Shown here piece by piece: positions 10,563 through 21,116 of a DNA stretch of 64,000 nucleotides. The notes beneath the pieces were generated by a model, which saw only the letters and a list, made by a program, of their open reading frames with translations, had not been told where the DNA came from and did no database searches. The stretch is from Actinomycetes bacterium (GTDB taxonomy: Bacteria > Actinomycetota > Thermoleophilia > RBG-16-64-13). The translations under genes were made by a program, and so were the position numbers. Location of the stretch: NCBI GenBank assembly GCA_024637035.1, contig JAGXFW010000013.1, forward strand, positions 27,203-91,202, read 5' to 3'. How positions within the stretch are numbered: position 1 is the stretch's first letter; every line of letters starts with the position of its first letter.

Positions 10563-11033
10563 ATGTTCCAGAGGCAGCCGTGGATGCAACGAGCGGGGGA
10601 CTTCCCCGCGAGCGACACTGAGTACCATGAACTCTTGGCCCGGGCTGTGTTCTCGGGCGGGCTGGGACCAAAGGTGGTGGAGTCGCGCTGGCCGAGCCTG
10701 AAGGCGGCCTTCAGCGACTTCGACCCGGCGATGGTGGGAGCGATGGGGCCCGACGACGTGGCTCGCTTGCTCAGCGACGCCGGCGTGATCCGCAACCGTC
10801 GTAAGATCGAGGCGGTCGTCGAGAACGCGCGCGTATTCCAGGCGATAGTCGAGGAGCACGGTGCGTTCCACTCGTGGTTGACACAGCTGGACGCCGGCAC
10901 CGATCTTGAGAGGGCGGGCGTGGTGTTGGCTGAGCGGTTCCGGCACCTCGGTCCGGCTTCGGCGGCCCTGTTCTTCTTCAGCGCAGGATGGCGCATCGCT
11001 GAGGAGGCTCAGTTGGCTCAGTCGCCTGCGTGA
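10563..11033 (+). CDS. DNA-3-methyladenine glycosylase I-like (Tag family)
   Basis: Tag-like fold pattern: VFSGGLGPKVVESRWPSLKAAFSDFDP...DDVARLLSDAGVIRNRRKIEAVVENARVF. Confidence 0.75.
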   Translation: MFQRQPWMQRAGDFPASDTEYHELLARAVFSGGLGPKVVESRWPSLKAAFSDFDPAMVGAMGPDDVARLLSDAGVIRNRRKIEAVVENARVFQAIVEEHGAFHSWLTQLDAGTDLERAGVVLAERFRHLGPASAALFFFSAGWRIAEEAQLAQSPA

Positions 11034-12979
11034 GGTTCAGCGGAGCGCGCGCGGTGGGTTTTCGGCAGGGTGACGGTGAAGGTGGAGCCCAAGCCCACCG
11101 CGCTCTCCACGTGCACCGACCCACCGTGCGCTTCGGCCGTGTTCTTCACGATGCTGAGTCCGAGCCCCGTTCCTCCGGTCTGACGCGAGCGGGCCTTGTC
11201 GACACGGTAGAACCGTTCGAATATGCGGTCGCGGGAGTCCAACGGGATGCCGACCCCGTCGTCGCGCACGATCAAGCGCACCGCCGGATCCATCTCTTCG
11301 CGGGGGGGAGCCACGCCGCTCGTATCGGCTACCTCGGGGTCGGCGCCGCCAGAATCCGTGCCGCCCGGCTGGGCGCTGCCGGCGGCGCCTGAGTCCGCGC
11401 CTCCCGGTTCGAATGTGTCGGCCGATTCGATGATCACCTCGACGTGGCCGCCCGGGTCGGTGTAACGGAGCGCGTTCTCGACGAGATTGCGCGCCATCGC
11501 GGCCAGCGCTGTCGGGTCGCCCTCGATCAGTGCCGAGGCGTTTACTTTGAGGCTCAGGTCGAGGTCGAGGCCCTGGGCGCGCTGTGCCAGCGCGTCGACG
11601 ACCTGCCGTGCGGTCTCCGCCAGATCCACCTGCTCCGAGACCAAGCGGCCGGAATCTTGGTTGTCGTCGAGTTCCGACAGTGCCAGAAGGTCGGTCACCA
11701 GTTCCGTGAGGCGGGCGATCTCGGAATTCAGCCTACCCGCGAAGACGCGCGCGCTCGGCGGATCGTCCTCGATCGCTGTCCCGAGGGTGCCGGCGAGCAA
11801 GGAGAGCCCCGCAAGCGGCGTCTTGAGTTCGTGGGAGACGTTGTTGACGAAGTCCTTGCGAAGGCGCTCGACGCGCGCACCCTCGGTCTCGTCGCGGATC
11901 ATCATGAGTACCTCTCGGCAGTCTTGTTCGGGCGCCGACATGGGCACCACCTGCACGCTGAGGGTGCGATCGCCGGGCAGCTTGATGCGCTCCACGAAAG
12001 GCCTGCACTCGGCTATCGCCGCATCGATCAGGGGTTGGGCAGGGAACACGCGGGCGGTCTGGACGATGGGCCGGTCCTGCATCTCCTCGACTGTACTCCC
12101 TATCATGCGGGCGCAGGCCGGGTTCACGTCGAGTACGATCCCGCGGTCGTCGAGCACAAGCACCCCGTCTCCCATCGAGGACAGGATATCGGCCATGCGC
12201 TTCTGTTCGGCTCGAAGCTCGCCCACGCGCTTCTCCAATTGGGATGCCATGTCGTTCAAGGCGCGGGCAAGGTCGCCGAGTTCGTCGGTACGGCGGGGAG
12301 TCGCGACTCGGTGCGAGAGGTCGCCTCCAGCTACCGCCTCCGCCATCGCGTGGAGTCGTTCGATCGGCCGGGTGAGCGACCGCGAGATCAGGAAGGCGGC
12401 GAGAGCGATCGGTATCAGGGCGAACAACCCCACGAGGAGCGGCGTGCGCAGAGCCTGCGCGAGGAGTGGGTCCACCCGCTCGGCCGCAGCCGCCAAACGC
12501 ACCACTCCGCCCGCCCAGGCACCGGCGCCCTCCCCGATGGGCACGGCCGCGTACACAGTGTCTTTGCCGGCGGTGGCGGAGTATCGGCGGGAGTGGCCTT
12601 CTCCACCGGCCAACGCGACGATCACCTCGGGGCGGTCACTGTGGTTCTGCATGGTCGAGGGATCCTGCAGGGAGTCGGCCAAGACGGTCCCGTCGCCCGC
12701 AATCACCGTGACGCGGACGCCCGCGACGCCCGCCACCTCTGCGATGAAGGCGCGAAGGGCGTCGAGGTCTTCGAGGGCTCCAGTGGGCTCCGCCGCCTCG
12801 CTGCTCAGCATCACTTTCAACATCCGGGCCTCGTCGGCGAGGTCGCTCTCCAGGTTCTGCAGCGAGACCCCCCGAAGCACCAAGCCGGAAGCCAGGGAGA
12901 GTCCAAGCACGAGCAGGACGACGAAGGCGACGAACGCCGTGACGAGGCGGAGGCCGATGCGGTTGACTCCAATGGCCAT
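11018..12979 (-). CDS. phoR: PhoR-type sensor histidine kinase (TM-sensor-TM-HAMP-PAS-HisKA-HATPase)
   Basis: VNNVSHELKTPLAGLSLLAGTL; GTGLGLSIVKNTAEAHGG; overlaps the regulator gene and is divergent to pstS. Confidence 0.9.
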   Translation of the reverse strand: MAIGVNRIGLRLVTAFVAFVVLLVLGLSLASGLVLRGVSLQNLESDLADEARMLKVMLSSEAAEPTGALEDLDALRAFIAEVAGVAGVRVTVIAGDGTVLADSLQDPSTMQNHSDRPEVIVALAGGEGHSRRYSATAGKDTVYAAVPIGEGAGAWAGGVVRLAAAAERVDPLLAQALRTPLLVGLFALIPIALAAFLISRSLTRPIERLHAMAEAVAGGDLSHRVATPRRTDELGDLARALNDMASQLEKRVGELRAEQKRMADILSSMGDGVLVLDDRGIVLDVNPACARMIGSTVEEMQDRPIVQTARVFPAQPLIDAAIAECRPFVERIKLPGDRTLSVQVVPMSAPEQDCREVLMMIRDETEGARVERLRKDFVNNVSHELKTPLAGLSLLAGTLGTAIEDDPPSARVFAGRLNSEIARLTELVTDLLALSELDDNQDSGRLVSEQVDLAETARQVVDALAQRAQGLDLDLSLKVNASALIEGDPTALAAMARNLVENALRYTDPGGHVEVIIESADTFEPGGADSGAAGSAQPGGTDSGGADPEVADTSGVAPPREEMDPAVRLIVRDDGVGIPLDSRDRIFERFYRVDKARSRQTGGTGLGLSIVKNTAEAHGGSVHVESAVGLGSTFTVTLPKTHRARSAEPHAGD

Positions 12980-13735
12980 CTAGGCGGGCCTTTCTTCGTT
13001 CGTAGGTTGACGGCCTGTCGAGATCTGAGCGCGGTAGCCGATACCGCGGCTTGTCTCGATGGCTGCCCTAGACCCCACTTCCCCGAGTTTTCGCCGCACG
13101 CGACGGACGTGGACGTCGAGGCTGCGAGAACCCGGCAGGTACTTCTGGTGCCACACGCGCTCCACCAGTTCGTCTCGCGGGAAGATGCGACCGGGTTGTG
13201 AGATGAGTAGCTCCAGCAGACCGTACTCCTTCGGCTTGAGGGCCGTCGAGCCGGTCGGCCCGGAGAGGTGGAGCGTATCGGGATCGAGTCTCAAGTCGCC
13301 CCCGATCATCTCACGGCGTTCGGCTGGAGAAGCACCTGCTCCGCGGCTCCCCCGAAGTCGGGCCCGGATGCGTGCGAGCAGCACGTCCATGTCGAAGGGT
13401 TTGGCGACGAAGTCGTCGGCGCCCGCTTCGAAGCCGCGGAGGACGGTCTCACGGTCGGATCGAGCGGTGAGCATGATGATCGGAAGGGCGGGTCTGCGCC
13501 GCCGGATCTCTCGAGCGGCGGCCACACCGTCCAGCCCGGGGAGCATCAGATCCAAGAGCACGAGATCGACCGCTCCCGTCAGCGCGGCCTCCAGGCCGCC
13601 GGTGCCGCTCCTCTCCTGGCGCACCGAGAAGCCGGCTCTGACCAGGTTGTATGCCAGCAGGTCGGAGATCGTGGGGTCGTCTTCAACGACGAGAATCGAC
13701 GGCATCGGTTGCGATGCATGAGTGGATTCGGCCAA
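12980..13735 (-). CDS. phoB: OmpR/PhoB-family response regulator
   Basis: ILVVEDDPTISDLLAYNLVRAGF, VLLDLMLPGLDG, winged-helix VWHQKYLPGSRSLDVHVRRVRRKLG. Confidence 0.92.
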   Translation of the reverse strand: MAESTHASQPMPSILVVEDDPTISDLLAYNLVRAGFSVRQERSGTGGLEAALTGAVDLVLLDLMLPGLDGVAAAREIRRRRPALPIIMLTARSDRETVLRGFEAGADDFVAKPFDMDVLLARIRARLRGSRGAGASPAERREMIGGDLRLDPDTLHLSGPTGSTALKPKEYGLLELLISQPGRIFPRDELVERVWHQKYLPGSRSLDVHVRRVRRKLGEVGSRAAIETSRGIGYRAQISTGRQPTNEERPA

Positions 13736-13842
13736 ACCTCGATCCTCCTGGGAGCCGTGCGCCGCACGTTCGCCGTCGGGCGGGGTTGTTCGGCGTGGCG
13801 TCGCCTCGTGGGCGGCACGGCCGGTCGTGGGTGTCGCTGCAA

Positions 13843-13880
13843 TTCACATTCAGTTAACGCAATGGTAACACCGGGTACGC
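13843..13880 (+). promoter_or_regulatory. Candidate Pho box upstream of pstS
   Basis: TTCACATTCAGTTAACGCAATGGTAACACC: imperfect ~11-nt-spaced repeats (TTCACAT / GTTAACG / GGTAACA) between divergent phoB and pstS. Confidence 0.45.
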
Positions 13881-13944
13881 GCCAGGTGGGTAGTGTCATG
13901 TCGAGACAACAGAACGATGGCGAAACACTTGGAGGAGGGACCTC

Positions 13945-15042
13945 TTGAAGGGCACGAAACGGATACTGGCTGCGGCACTCTTGATGCTGACTGTGGTTCT
14001 CGCCTTGGGCTGCGGCGGCGGGGTGCGTACGGGGAGTGACACCACGACCTCGAGTCAAACCGCAGGCGGACTTCTCTCCGCCCGCCTCGACGGCGCCGGG
14101 GCGACCTTCCCCGAGCCACTGTACCTCGAGTGGATCGGGGAGTTCGTCACCGCGATCCAACCTGGCGTGACCATGAACTACCAGGGTATCGGTTCGGGAG
14201 GCGGCATCCAGCAGTTCACCCAGATGACGGTGGACTTCGGCGCGACCGACGCTCCCATGAAGGACGAAGAGATCGTCACGGCCGAAGAGGCGAGCGGGGC
14301 GAACGTGCTACACATCCCCACGGTGCTGGGTGCGGTGGCAGTGGCATACAACGTCGAGGGCGTCGAAGGGTTGAAGCTCGACCAGGAGACCCTCTCGGGC
14401 ATCTTCCTGGGCGAGGTGACGGTTTGGAACGATCCGGCCATCGTTGCCCTGAACCCCGACCTCGCTCTTCCTGACAAGGGTATCAACGTCGTGCATCGTT
14501 CCGACTCTTCGGGAACTACCTCGATCTTCACGGGCTACCTCGCGAAGGTGTCTTCGGTGTGGGCGGATTCGGTGGGTTCCGGCAAAGAAGTACGGTGGCC
14601 AGCGGGTGTGGGCGGTCAGGGCAACGACGGGGTGGCCGCGGTGATCCAGCAGCAACCCGGGTCCATCGGCTACGTGGAACTCTCGTATGCGACCGAAGGT
14701 GGCCTGTCCACGGCCGCTCTCCGCAACAGCGCGGGTACGTTCGTGGAGCCGACGATCCAGTCGACGTCGGCTGCGGGCGAAGGCATCGAGTACCCCGAGG
14801 ATCTTCGTTTCTCCTTGAGCGACAGCCCGGCATCAGCGGCCTATCCGATCGTGGGGGCCACCTGGATCCTGGCCTATGATTCGATGGCCGACCCCGCAGA
14901 CGCTGACGCCCTCAAGGCCTTCCTGATCTGGGGTCTCGAAGAGGGAGGTACCTTGGCTGAGGAACTCGGCTACGCGCCACTTCCCGACGATCTGCGCGCC
15001 CTGGCGCTTGCCAAAGTCGATCTGATCGGCAACGGCACGTGA
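13945..15042 (+). CDS. pstS: Phosphate ABC transporter substrate-binding lipoprotein
   Basis: GAGATFPEPLYLEWIGEF, NYQGIGSGGGIQQF, VVHRSDSSGTTSIFTGYL. Confidence 0.95.
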   Translation: MKGTKRILAAALLMLTVVLALGCGGGVRTGSDTTTSSQTAGGLLSARLDGAGATFPEPLYLEWIGEFVTAIQPGVTMNYQGIGSGGGIQQFTQMTVDFGATDAPMKDEEIVTAEEASGANVLHIPTVLGAVAVAYNVEGVEGLKLDQETLSGIFLGEVTVWNDPAIVALNPDLALPDKGINVVHRSDSSGTTSIFTGYLAKVSSVWADSVGSGKEVRWPAGVGGQGNDGVAAVIQQQPGSIGYVELSYATEGGLSTAALRNSAGTFVEPTIQSTSAAGEGIEYPEDLRFSLSDSPASAAYPIVGATWILAYDSMADPADADALKAFLIWGLEEGGTLAEELGYAPLPDDLRALALAKVDLIGNGT

Positions 15043-15064
15043 GGAACGCGTTCGCGCTGACGGG

Positions 15065-16069
15065 TTGTTCCCGACCGACGAACCTGGCGGCTGCCGGGTG
15101 AGAGCCCCCGCTCAATCGAACGACGCGAGACCACTGTCGCTCTCCGCGTTGGCGCGCGGCCGGGGCTTCGGCCGGACGCTGGATCGGGTGTTCGGGTGGA
15201 CCACGGCCGTGTCGGGGTCGCTCGTACTCGTGATCCTGGCCTTCATGGTGCTCACCACCACCAACACTGCCCTGCCCGTCTTCACGTCCGAAGGTATCTC
15301 GTTCGTCACCGGCACGGAATGGCTGCCGTCTCGCGGCGTCTACGGCATCTTGCCCTTCATCTATGGCACGCTTGTCACGTCGACCATCGCGGTGGTCATA
15401 GCGGTGCCGATCAGTGTGGGCGTCTCGCTCTATCTCACCGAACTGGCGCCCTCGTGGATGAAGGGGCCGATCGCCTACGCCGTCGATCTGCTTGCCGCCG
15501 TGCCGAGCGTGGTCTACGGTCTGTGGGGCGTGTTCGTGCTTCTGCCCCTCTTCCTGCAGCCGGCCGCTGAGGCGCTCTCTTCGGTGTTCGGCTTTCTGCC
15601 GATCTTCAAAGGTCCCGCCACCGGCCTGTCCTACTTCGGGGCGGGAGTCGTGCTCGCCATCATGATCATCCCCATCATCAGCGCGTTGGCGCGCGAGGTA
15701 TTCAAGGCCGTGCCCGCCGACGACCGCCTGGCGGCCTACGCCCTGGGCGCGACGCGGTGGGAGATGATCCGGGAAGCGGTCATCCCGCGCAGCCGCCCGG
15801 GCCTGGTGGGGGCCACCATGCTCGGCTTGGGGCGTGCCCTGGGCGAGACCATCGCCGTGGCGCTTCTGGTGGGCTCAAGCACCAAGATCAGCGCGTCGAT
15901 CGTGCAGCCGGGGTATTCCATGGCGGCGATCATCGCCAACCAGTTCCAGGAAGCGGACGAGCAGGGCATTCGTGCCTTGGTGGGCATAGGGGTCGTCCTG
16001 TTCGCCATCACGATCTTGATCAACATGGCCGCTCGGTTGTTCGTGTGGCGTCTGGTGGCCGAGCGATGA
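15065..16069 (+). CDS. pstC: Phosphate ABC transporter permease
   Basis: FIYGTLVTSTIAVVIAVPISVGVSLYLTE, ALGATRWEMIREAVIPRSRPGLVGATMLGLGRALGETIAVALL. Confidence 0.93.
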   Translation: MFPTDEPGGCRVRAPAQSNDARPLSLSALARGRGFGRTLDRVFGWTTAVSGSLVLVILAFMVLTTTNTALPVFTSEGISFVTGTEWLPSRGVYGILPFIYGTLVTSTIAVVIAVPISVGVSLYLTELAPSWMKGPIAYAVDLLAAVPSVVYGLWGVFVLLPLFLQPAAEALSSVFGFLPIFKGPATGLSYFGAGVVLAIMIIPIISALAREVFKAVPADDRLAAYALGATRWEMIREAVIPRSRPGLVGATMLGLGRALGETIAVALLVGSSTKISASIVQPGYSMAAIIANQFQEADEQGIRALVGIGVVLFAITILINMAARLFVWRLVAER

Positions 16070-16962
16070 GCGGCGCGAGGGCAATGGACGCGCGCGACGG
16101 TCACTTGTTGTCGGAGCGCCCTTCGCGGCGCAGGCTTTGGACCGATCGTATCGCCACCGGCGCCATGGCCGCCGCGGTGATCATCGCGTTGCTTCCAGTG
16201 GTGCTCATCTTCTACTACATCATCCGCGAGGGTCTGGCCGCGATGAACTGGGAGTTCCTCACGCAGGCGCCGCCGTTCAGCTATCGGCGGGAGGGTGGGG
16301 GATACGTCAACGGCCTCATCGGTACGCTCATGATGGTGGGCATCGCCACGGTCATCTCCGTACCGCTCGGCATCCTGGCCGCCGTGTACCTGGTGGAGTA
16401 CGGCGGGCGCAACCTGCTCGCCTCGCTGATCCGGTTCTTCTCCGACGTCATGACCGGCGTGCCTTCGGTGTTCGTGGGCCTCTTCGTCTACACGGCGTTC
16501 GTGGTGCCGTACGGGTTCGGCGCCCTGATGGGTGCGGCGGCGCTTTCGATCATCATGATGCCCATCGTCGTACGTTCCACCGAGGAGATGCTGAAGCTCG
16601 TGCCGCAGGAGATCAAGAACGCGAGCTACGCACTGGGGGCGGCCAAGTGGCAGACGGTGCTTCGCATCGTGCTGCCTTCCGCACTGCCGGGTATCACCAC
16701 CGGCGTACTGCTTGCGGTGGCGCGAGCGGCGGGAGAGACCGCTCCTCTCATCCTCACGGCGTTGGGCTCTCTTACCATCACCACAGCGCTCGTGGGTGAG
16801 CCTATCTCGGCGCTGCCGTTGGCGATCTTCGACGGCGCCCGCACGCCGTTCGCCGCCGGGCAGGCCCGTGCCTGGGCCGGCGCCTTCGAACTGCTGGCCA
16901 TCGTACTCGTGTTCACCCTACTCGCCCGCGTGGCGGCGTCCAGGAGCTCCATTTCGCGATGA
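16066..16962 (+). CDS. pstA: Phosphate ABC transporter permease
   Basis: ATGA overlap with pst[51 protein letters not shown]. Confidence 0.93.
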   Translation: MSGARAMDARDGHLLSERPSRRRLWTDRIATGAMAAAVIIALLPVVLIFYYIIREGLAAMNWEFLTQAPPFSYRREGGGYVNGLIGTLMMVGIATVISVPLGILAAVYLVEYGGRNLLASLIRFFSDVMTGVPSVFVGLFVYTAFVVPYGFGALMGAAALSIIMMPIVVRSTEEMLKLVPQEIKNASYALGAAKWQTVLRIVLPSALPGITTGVLLAVARAAGETAPLILTALGSLTITTALVGEPISALPLAIFDGARTPFAAGQARAWAGAFELLAIVLVFTLLARVAASRSSISR

Positions 16963-17741
16963 CTGAACCAGTCTTCTCCGTAAATCACCTGAATGTCAGC
17001 TATGGCGGGAACCTCGCGCTGAAGGACGTGTGCCTCGACATCCACCCCCGCGAGATCACGGCCATCATCGGCCCCTCCGGCTGTGGGAAGAGCACGTTCA
17101 TCCGCTGCCTGAACCGCATGAACGACCTCGTTCCCGGTGCCCAAGTAGAGGGGCAGGTCATGTACCATGGCGAAGACATCTACGGTGCCGACATCGATCC
17201 GGTGACGGTCCGACGTCGTATCGGCATGGTCTTCCAACGCCCGAATCCTTTTCCGAAGTCCATCTACGACAACGTGGCCTTCGGGCCGCGCATCAACGGG
17301 TTCAAGGGCGACCTCGACGAGCTGGTGGAGCGTTCGCTGCGCAGGGCGGCCTTGTGGGACGAGGTCAAGAACAAGATGCGCAAGAGCGCCCTCGCCCTCT
17401 CGGGGGGACAGCAGCAGCGGCTGTGCATCGCCCGGGCCATCGCCGTGGAGCCCGACGTGATCCTCATGGACGAACCAGCCTCCGCTCTCGACCCGATAGC
17501 CACGGTCCGGATCGAGGACTTGATGCAGGAGCTCAAGCAGGAGTACAGCATCGTGATCGTGACCCACAACATGCAACAGGCAGCCCGGGTGAGCGACAAG
17601 ACCGCCTTCCTCTACACAGAGGTGGACGAGGAGAGCATGTCGCGATGGGGAATACTGGTTGAGTACGGACCGACGGGCGGCATCTTCACAAAACCCTTGG
17701 ACAAGCGCACCGAAGACTACGTCTCCGGACGTTTCGGATAG
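16959..17741 (+). CDS. pstB: Phosphate ABC transporter ATP-binding protein
   Basis: [59 protein letters not shown]. Confidence 0.96.
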   Translation: MTEPVFSVNHLNVSYGGNLALKDVCLDIHPREITAIIGPSGCGKSTFIRCLNRMNDLVPGAQVEGQVMYHGEDIYGADIDPVTVRRRIGMVFQRPNPFPKSIYDNVAFGPRINGFKGDLDELVERSLRRAALWDEVKNKMRKSALALSGGQQQRLCIARAIAVEPDVILMDEPASALDPIATVRIEDLMQELKQEYSIVIVTHNMQQAARVSDKTAFLYTEVDEESMSRWGILVEYGPTGGIFTKPLDKRTEDYVSGRFG

Positions 17742-17765
17742 GCCTCAGGAAGGCGGTTCACCAAC

Positions 17766-18413
17766 ATGCGGGACACGTTCCATCGTGAGCTGGAGAGACT
17801 CGACCAAGACGTCGTGCGCATGGGCGCGCTCGTTGAAGCGGCTATCGACCAGGCCACCGCCGCGCTCGTAGAGGGTGATCTCGACCGCGCGCAGAAGACC
17901 ATGGATGGCGACGACGCGATCGACGATCTCTTCCTCGACATCGAGAAGCGCGCGCTGGCCATGCTGGCCCAGCAGCAACCTGTGGCGGGCGACCTTCGCC
18001 TGATCGTCGCGATCCTTCGTGCGGTGAACGACCTGGAGCGCTCGGGCGACCTGGCCTTCAACATCGCTTCGGTGGTCAAGAAGGACATCAACATCGTGAA
18101 GCTCCGTAAGGTGAGCGCCCTCGTGTACGAGTTGGGCCACGCCTCGCGGCGGCTGCTCAGTCGGGCGCTCGACGCCTGGACGCACAAGGACGTAGTGGTG
18201 GCCGCCAGCCTCGACGACCTCGACGACGAGATCGACGAACTCTACGAGCGGCTCTTCCGCGAGCTCTTCGACCTGCAGGAGGAGACCACGTTCGAGGTGG
18301 CTATGAACCTGGTCTTGGTGGGGCGCTATTTCGAGCGGATCGCCGACCACGCGGTCAACTTGGCCGAATGCATCCGCTACTTCGTCACCGGCAACGAGGA
18401 ACACCTGGGCTGA
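17766..18413 (+). CDS. phoU: Phosphate transport system regulator
   Basis: RDTFHRELERLDQDVVRMGALVEAAIDQA...VAGDLRLIVAILRAVNDLERSGDLAFNIA. Confidence 0.95.
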   Translation: MRDTFHRELERLDQDVVRMGALVEAAIDQATAALVEGDLDRAQKTMDGDDAIDDLFLDIEKRALAMLAQQQPVAGDLRLIVAILRAVNDLERSGDLAFNIASVVKKDINIVKLRKVSALVYELGHASRRLLSRALDAWTHKDVVVAASLDDLDDEIDELYERLFRELFDLQEETTFEVAMNLVLVGRYFERIADHAVNLAECIRYFVTGNEEHLG

Positions 18414-18583
18414 GCGGGGGAGGTGTTCCACGGCGCACCCGGTACGCCGTCGCCGCCATCCGAGCCGGCCGCCGCAGCTGGGCCCCAGATGCAGCGAAAC
18501 GATCGTGCCGGAACTCCGAAGACCTCGGCGCCGTCGCACCCATACTCGGTCGGCCGCGCGCCGATGCTGTAGACTCCCTCGAG

Positions 18584-19453
18584 ATGACTGACAAGGTGGG
18601 CACGGAGAAAAGAGACAAGGCAGAGGTAAGACCGTCGATACTGGCGATGCTATCCACGGCGATAGCGGCAGCCGCCAGCTTCTTCGTGATCACCCGTTCG
18701 GGCATCGCCGGCACCCTTGTCGGCGCGGCAGTCTTCTCGGTCGTCTACTCGGGCGCCTCTCACTGGATCGGCCATGCTCTCGAGCGTCTCGCGGGATGGT
18801 GGCTCGACCGCCGCGGTATGAGCTGCGTGGAGTCGCCCGCCGAATCGCCCGCCGACCTACTCGCGACGCCGGAAGACGCGTCCTCTGTGATCGCCCACTC
18901 GCTTGCGGCGATCGCCGTCCCCCCGACTCTAGACGATGAGCCGGGCGCGGCGCCGGCCACGGAACCTGTCACCGAGTGGCGTACGGCACATCCGAGCCGA
19001 CGGCCCAACGCATTCCAACGATGGTTCGGCACGCTGCCACCGCCGCGGAAGCTCGTGGCGACCTGGGGTCCATTGCTCTTGGCCGTGGCCGCATTCGGCG
19101 CCAGCGGATACAGCATCGTGACCGGCGCCCCCATCGAACGCGTGATCGTGCGGGAGCGCGTGGTGGAGAAGCCCGTGGTGGAAGAGAGGATCATCGTGCA
19201 GCACGAGACGGTCACCGTGACCGTCCCCGTGCCGAGCGCGGCGCGCGGCACAGCTTCGGTCACTCCGGCTGCGCCGACCACTCCCACCACCCTGCCGCCC
19301 GGAACGTCGACTCCCACCACAGGAGCGACCCCCTCGACCACGACCTCGACCACAACCTCGGCGCCACCTGTCTCCACGACCACTGTTCCGAGCGCGACTT
19401 CCTCGACCACGCCGACAACCGTGACGCCTCCCGACACCGGGGTTAGCAGCTAA
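18584..19453 (+). CDS. Membrane protein with a Thr/Pro/Ser-rich C-terminal tail
   Basis: N-terminal TM pair, central TM, then TSTPTTGATPSTTTSTTTS tail; start chosen at MTDKVGTEK. Confidence 0.6.
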   Translation: MTDKVGTEKRDKAEVRPSILAMLSTAIAAAASFFVITRSGIAGTLVGAAVFSVVYSGASHWIGHALERLAGWWLDRRGMSCVESPAESPADLLATPEDASSVIAHSLAAIAVPPTLDDEPGAAPATEPVTEWRTAHPSRRPNAFQRWFGTLPPPRKLVATWGPLLLAVAAFGASGYSIVTGAPIERVIVRERVVEKPVVEERIIVQHETVTVTVPVPSAARGTASVTPAAPTTPTTLPPGTSTPTTGATPSTTTSTTTSAPPVSTTTVPSATSSTTPTTVTPPDTGVSS

Positions 19454-19555
19454 GGTCTCGTAGGTCGGCGGGCCCCCCCGGCTTCGTCTCTGTCCGCGTC
19501 CGTGCGATAATCGCCCCTCAGTCTGCTGAGTAATCGGAGTCGAGAGGAGACTCAG

Positions 19556-20743
19556 TTGTCGCGTGAAGCAGTCATCGTCAGCGCCTGCCGCACCCCGGTC
19601 GGCCGGTTCCAGGGGACTCTCGCGGAAGTGCCCGCCACCCGCCTGGGCGGCATCGTCATAGCCGAGGCGCTGCGCCGTGCGGGAGTCGAGGGCTCCGATG
19701 TCGACGAAGTGATCTTGGGCAACGTGCTTCAGGCGGGGCTCGGTCAGAACCCGGCTCGTCAGGCCGTCCTGGCGGCTGGCCTACCCCAAACCACACCCGC
19801 TCTCACCATCAACAAGGTGTGCGGTTCGGGCCTGAAAGCGGTGAATCTTGCTGCGCAGGCCATCGCTACCGGCGACGCCGACGTCATCGTGGCCGGCGGC
19901 ATGGAGAACATGAGTCTTGCTCCCTACCTTCTGCCGCGCGCCCGCCAGGGGTACCGCATGGGCGACGGCGTGCTCGTCGATTCCATGATCAAGGATGGGC
20001 TGTGGTGCGCCATGACCGACGTGCACATGGGCATCACCGCTGAGAACGTCGCCGAGAAGTACGCCATCACCCGGGAGATGCAGGACGCCTTCTCCGCGGA
20101 GAGCCAGCGCCGTGCGGCGGCGGCCATCGAAGGCGGTCTCTTCCGCGACGAGATCGTGCCCGTCGAGATCCCCCAGCGCAAGGGTGATCCCGTGATCTTC
20201 GACACCGACGAGCATCCGCGCGCCGGCACCACCGCCGATTCGCTGGCCGGGCTCAAGCCCGCGTTCAAGAAGGACGGCACCGTCACGGCCGGCAACGCCT
20301 CGGGCATCAACGATGCCGCGGCCGCGTTCCTGGTGGTCTCCCGCGAGTACGCCGACCGGCACGGCCTGAAGCCGCTGGCGACCATCGTGAGTCAGGCCTC
20401 GGTCGGCCTCGACCCCTCGATCATGGGCATGGGCCCGCTCTATGCGTCGAAGAAGGCGCTCGAGAAGGCCGGCATGTCGGTGGGCGACCTGGACCTCGTC
20501 GAGGCCAACGAGGCCTTCGCGTCGCAGGTGCTGGCCGTAGGGCAAGAATTGGGCCTCGACCCCGCCAAGACCAACACCCGCGGTGGAGCCATCGCGATCG
20601 GCCATCCCATCGGGGCTTCGGGCGCTCGCATCCTGGTGACCCTGCTCTACGGCATGATCCACGACGGCGCCGAAGTGGGGCTTGCCACGCTCTGCATCGG
20701 CGGCGGACAAGGTGTAGCAACGATCGTGAAGCGGGAAAAGTAG
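19556..20743 (+). CDS. Acetyl-CoA C-acetyltransferase (thiolase)
   Basis: [61 protein letters not shown] start. Confidence 0.95.
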   Translation: MSREAVIVSACRTPVGRFQGTLAEVPATRLGGIVIAEALRRAGVEGSDVDEVILGNVLQAGLGQNPARQAVLAAGLPQTTPALTINKVCGSGLKAVNLAAQAIATGDADVIVAGGMENMSLAPYLLPRARQGYRMGDGVLVDSMIKDGLWCAMTDVHMGITAENVAEKYAITREMQDAFSAESQRRAAAAIEGGLFRDEIVPVEIPQRKGDPVIFDTDEHPRAGTTADSLAGLKPAFKKDGTVTAGNASGINDAAAAFLVVSREYADRHGLKPLATIVSQASVGLDPSIMGMGPLYASKKALEKAGMSVGDLDLVEANEAFASQVLAVGQELGLDPAKTNTRGGAIAIGHPIGASGARILVTLLYGMIHDGAEVGLATLCIGGGQGVATIVKREK

Positions 20744-20833
20744 TCGCTGGACGCGGATTGTGGGAAAATGGACAGGATCAGTCAGGATTCGATCTCGGAT
20801 CGCCTACCGACCGGGATGCCATGAGGAGGAGAC

Positions 20834-21058
20834 ATGAGGGAACGCGTAGCAGAAGCACTGGAATTCATCCGTCCCGCTCTGCAGAACGACGGCGGCGACG
20901 TCGAGTTGGTTGATGTGGATGAGGCTTCGGGCGTGGTGACCGTGAAGCTCGTCGGCGCGTGTGGTAGCTGCCCGATGTCGCAGATGACGCTGAAGAACGG
21001 CGTCGAGCGCATCTTGAAGGAAGCAGTGCCGGAGATCGTTTCGGTAGAATCCGCCTAG
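20834..21058 (+). CDS. NifU C-terminal (Nfu) Fe-S scaffold domain protein
   Basis: [26 protein letters not shown]...[23 protein letters not shown]. Confidence 0.95.
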   Translation: MRERVAEALEFIRPALQNDGGDVELVDVDEASGVVTVKLVGACGSCPMSQMTLKNGVERILKEAVPEIVSVESA

Positions 21059-21116
21059 CACGGCGTGGTCGGGCCGCCCAAGATCGGGCGCCGATCCACC
21101 GGCTGAAGGCGTAGAA

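Noticed and set aside
11444-13201. 585-aa and 498-aa plus-strand ORFs across the phoR locus
   Set aside because: Antisense shadow ORFs of a clear histidine kinase gene in GC-rich DNA; compositionally biased (R/H/G-rich), no family pattern
19250-19450. ACC/ACG-rich tandem tract as a possible microsatellite or regulatory repeat
   Set aside because: In-frame Thr/Pro/Ser-rich coding tail of a membrane protein
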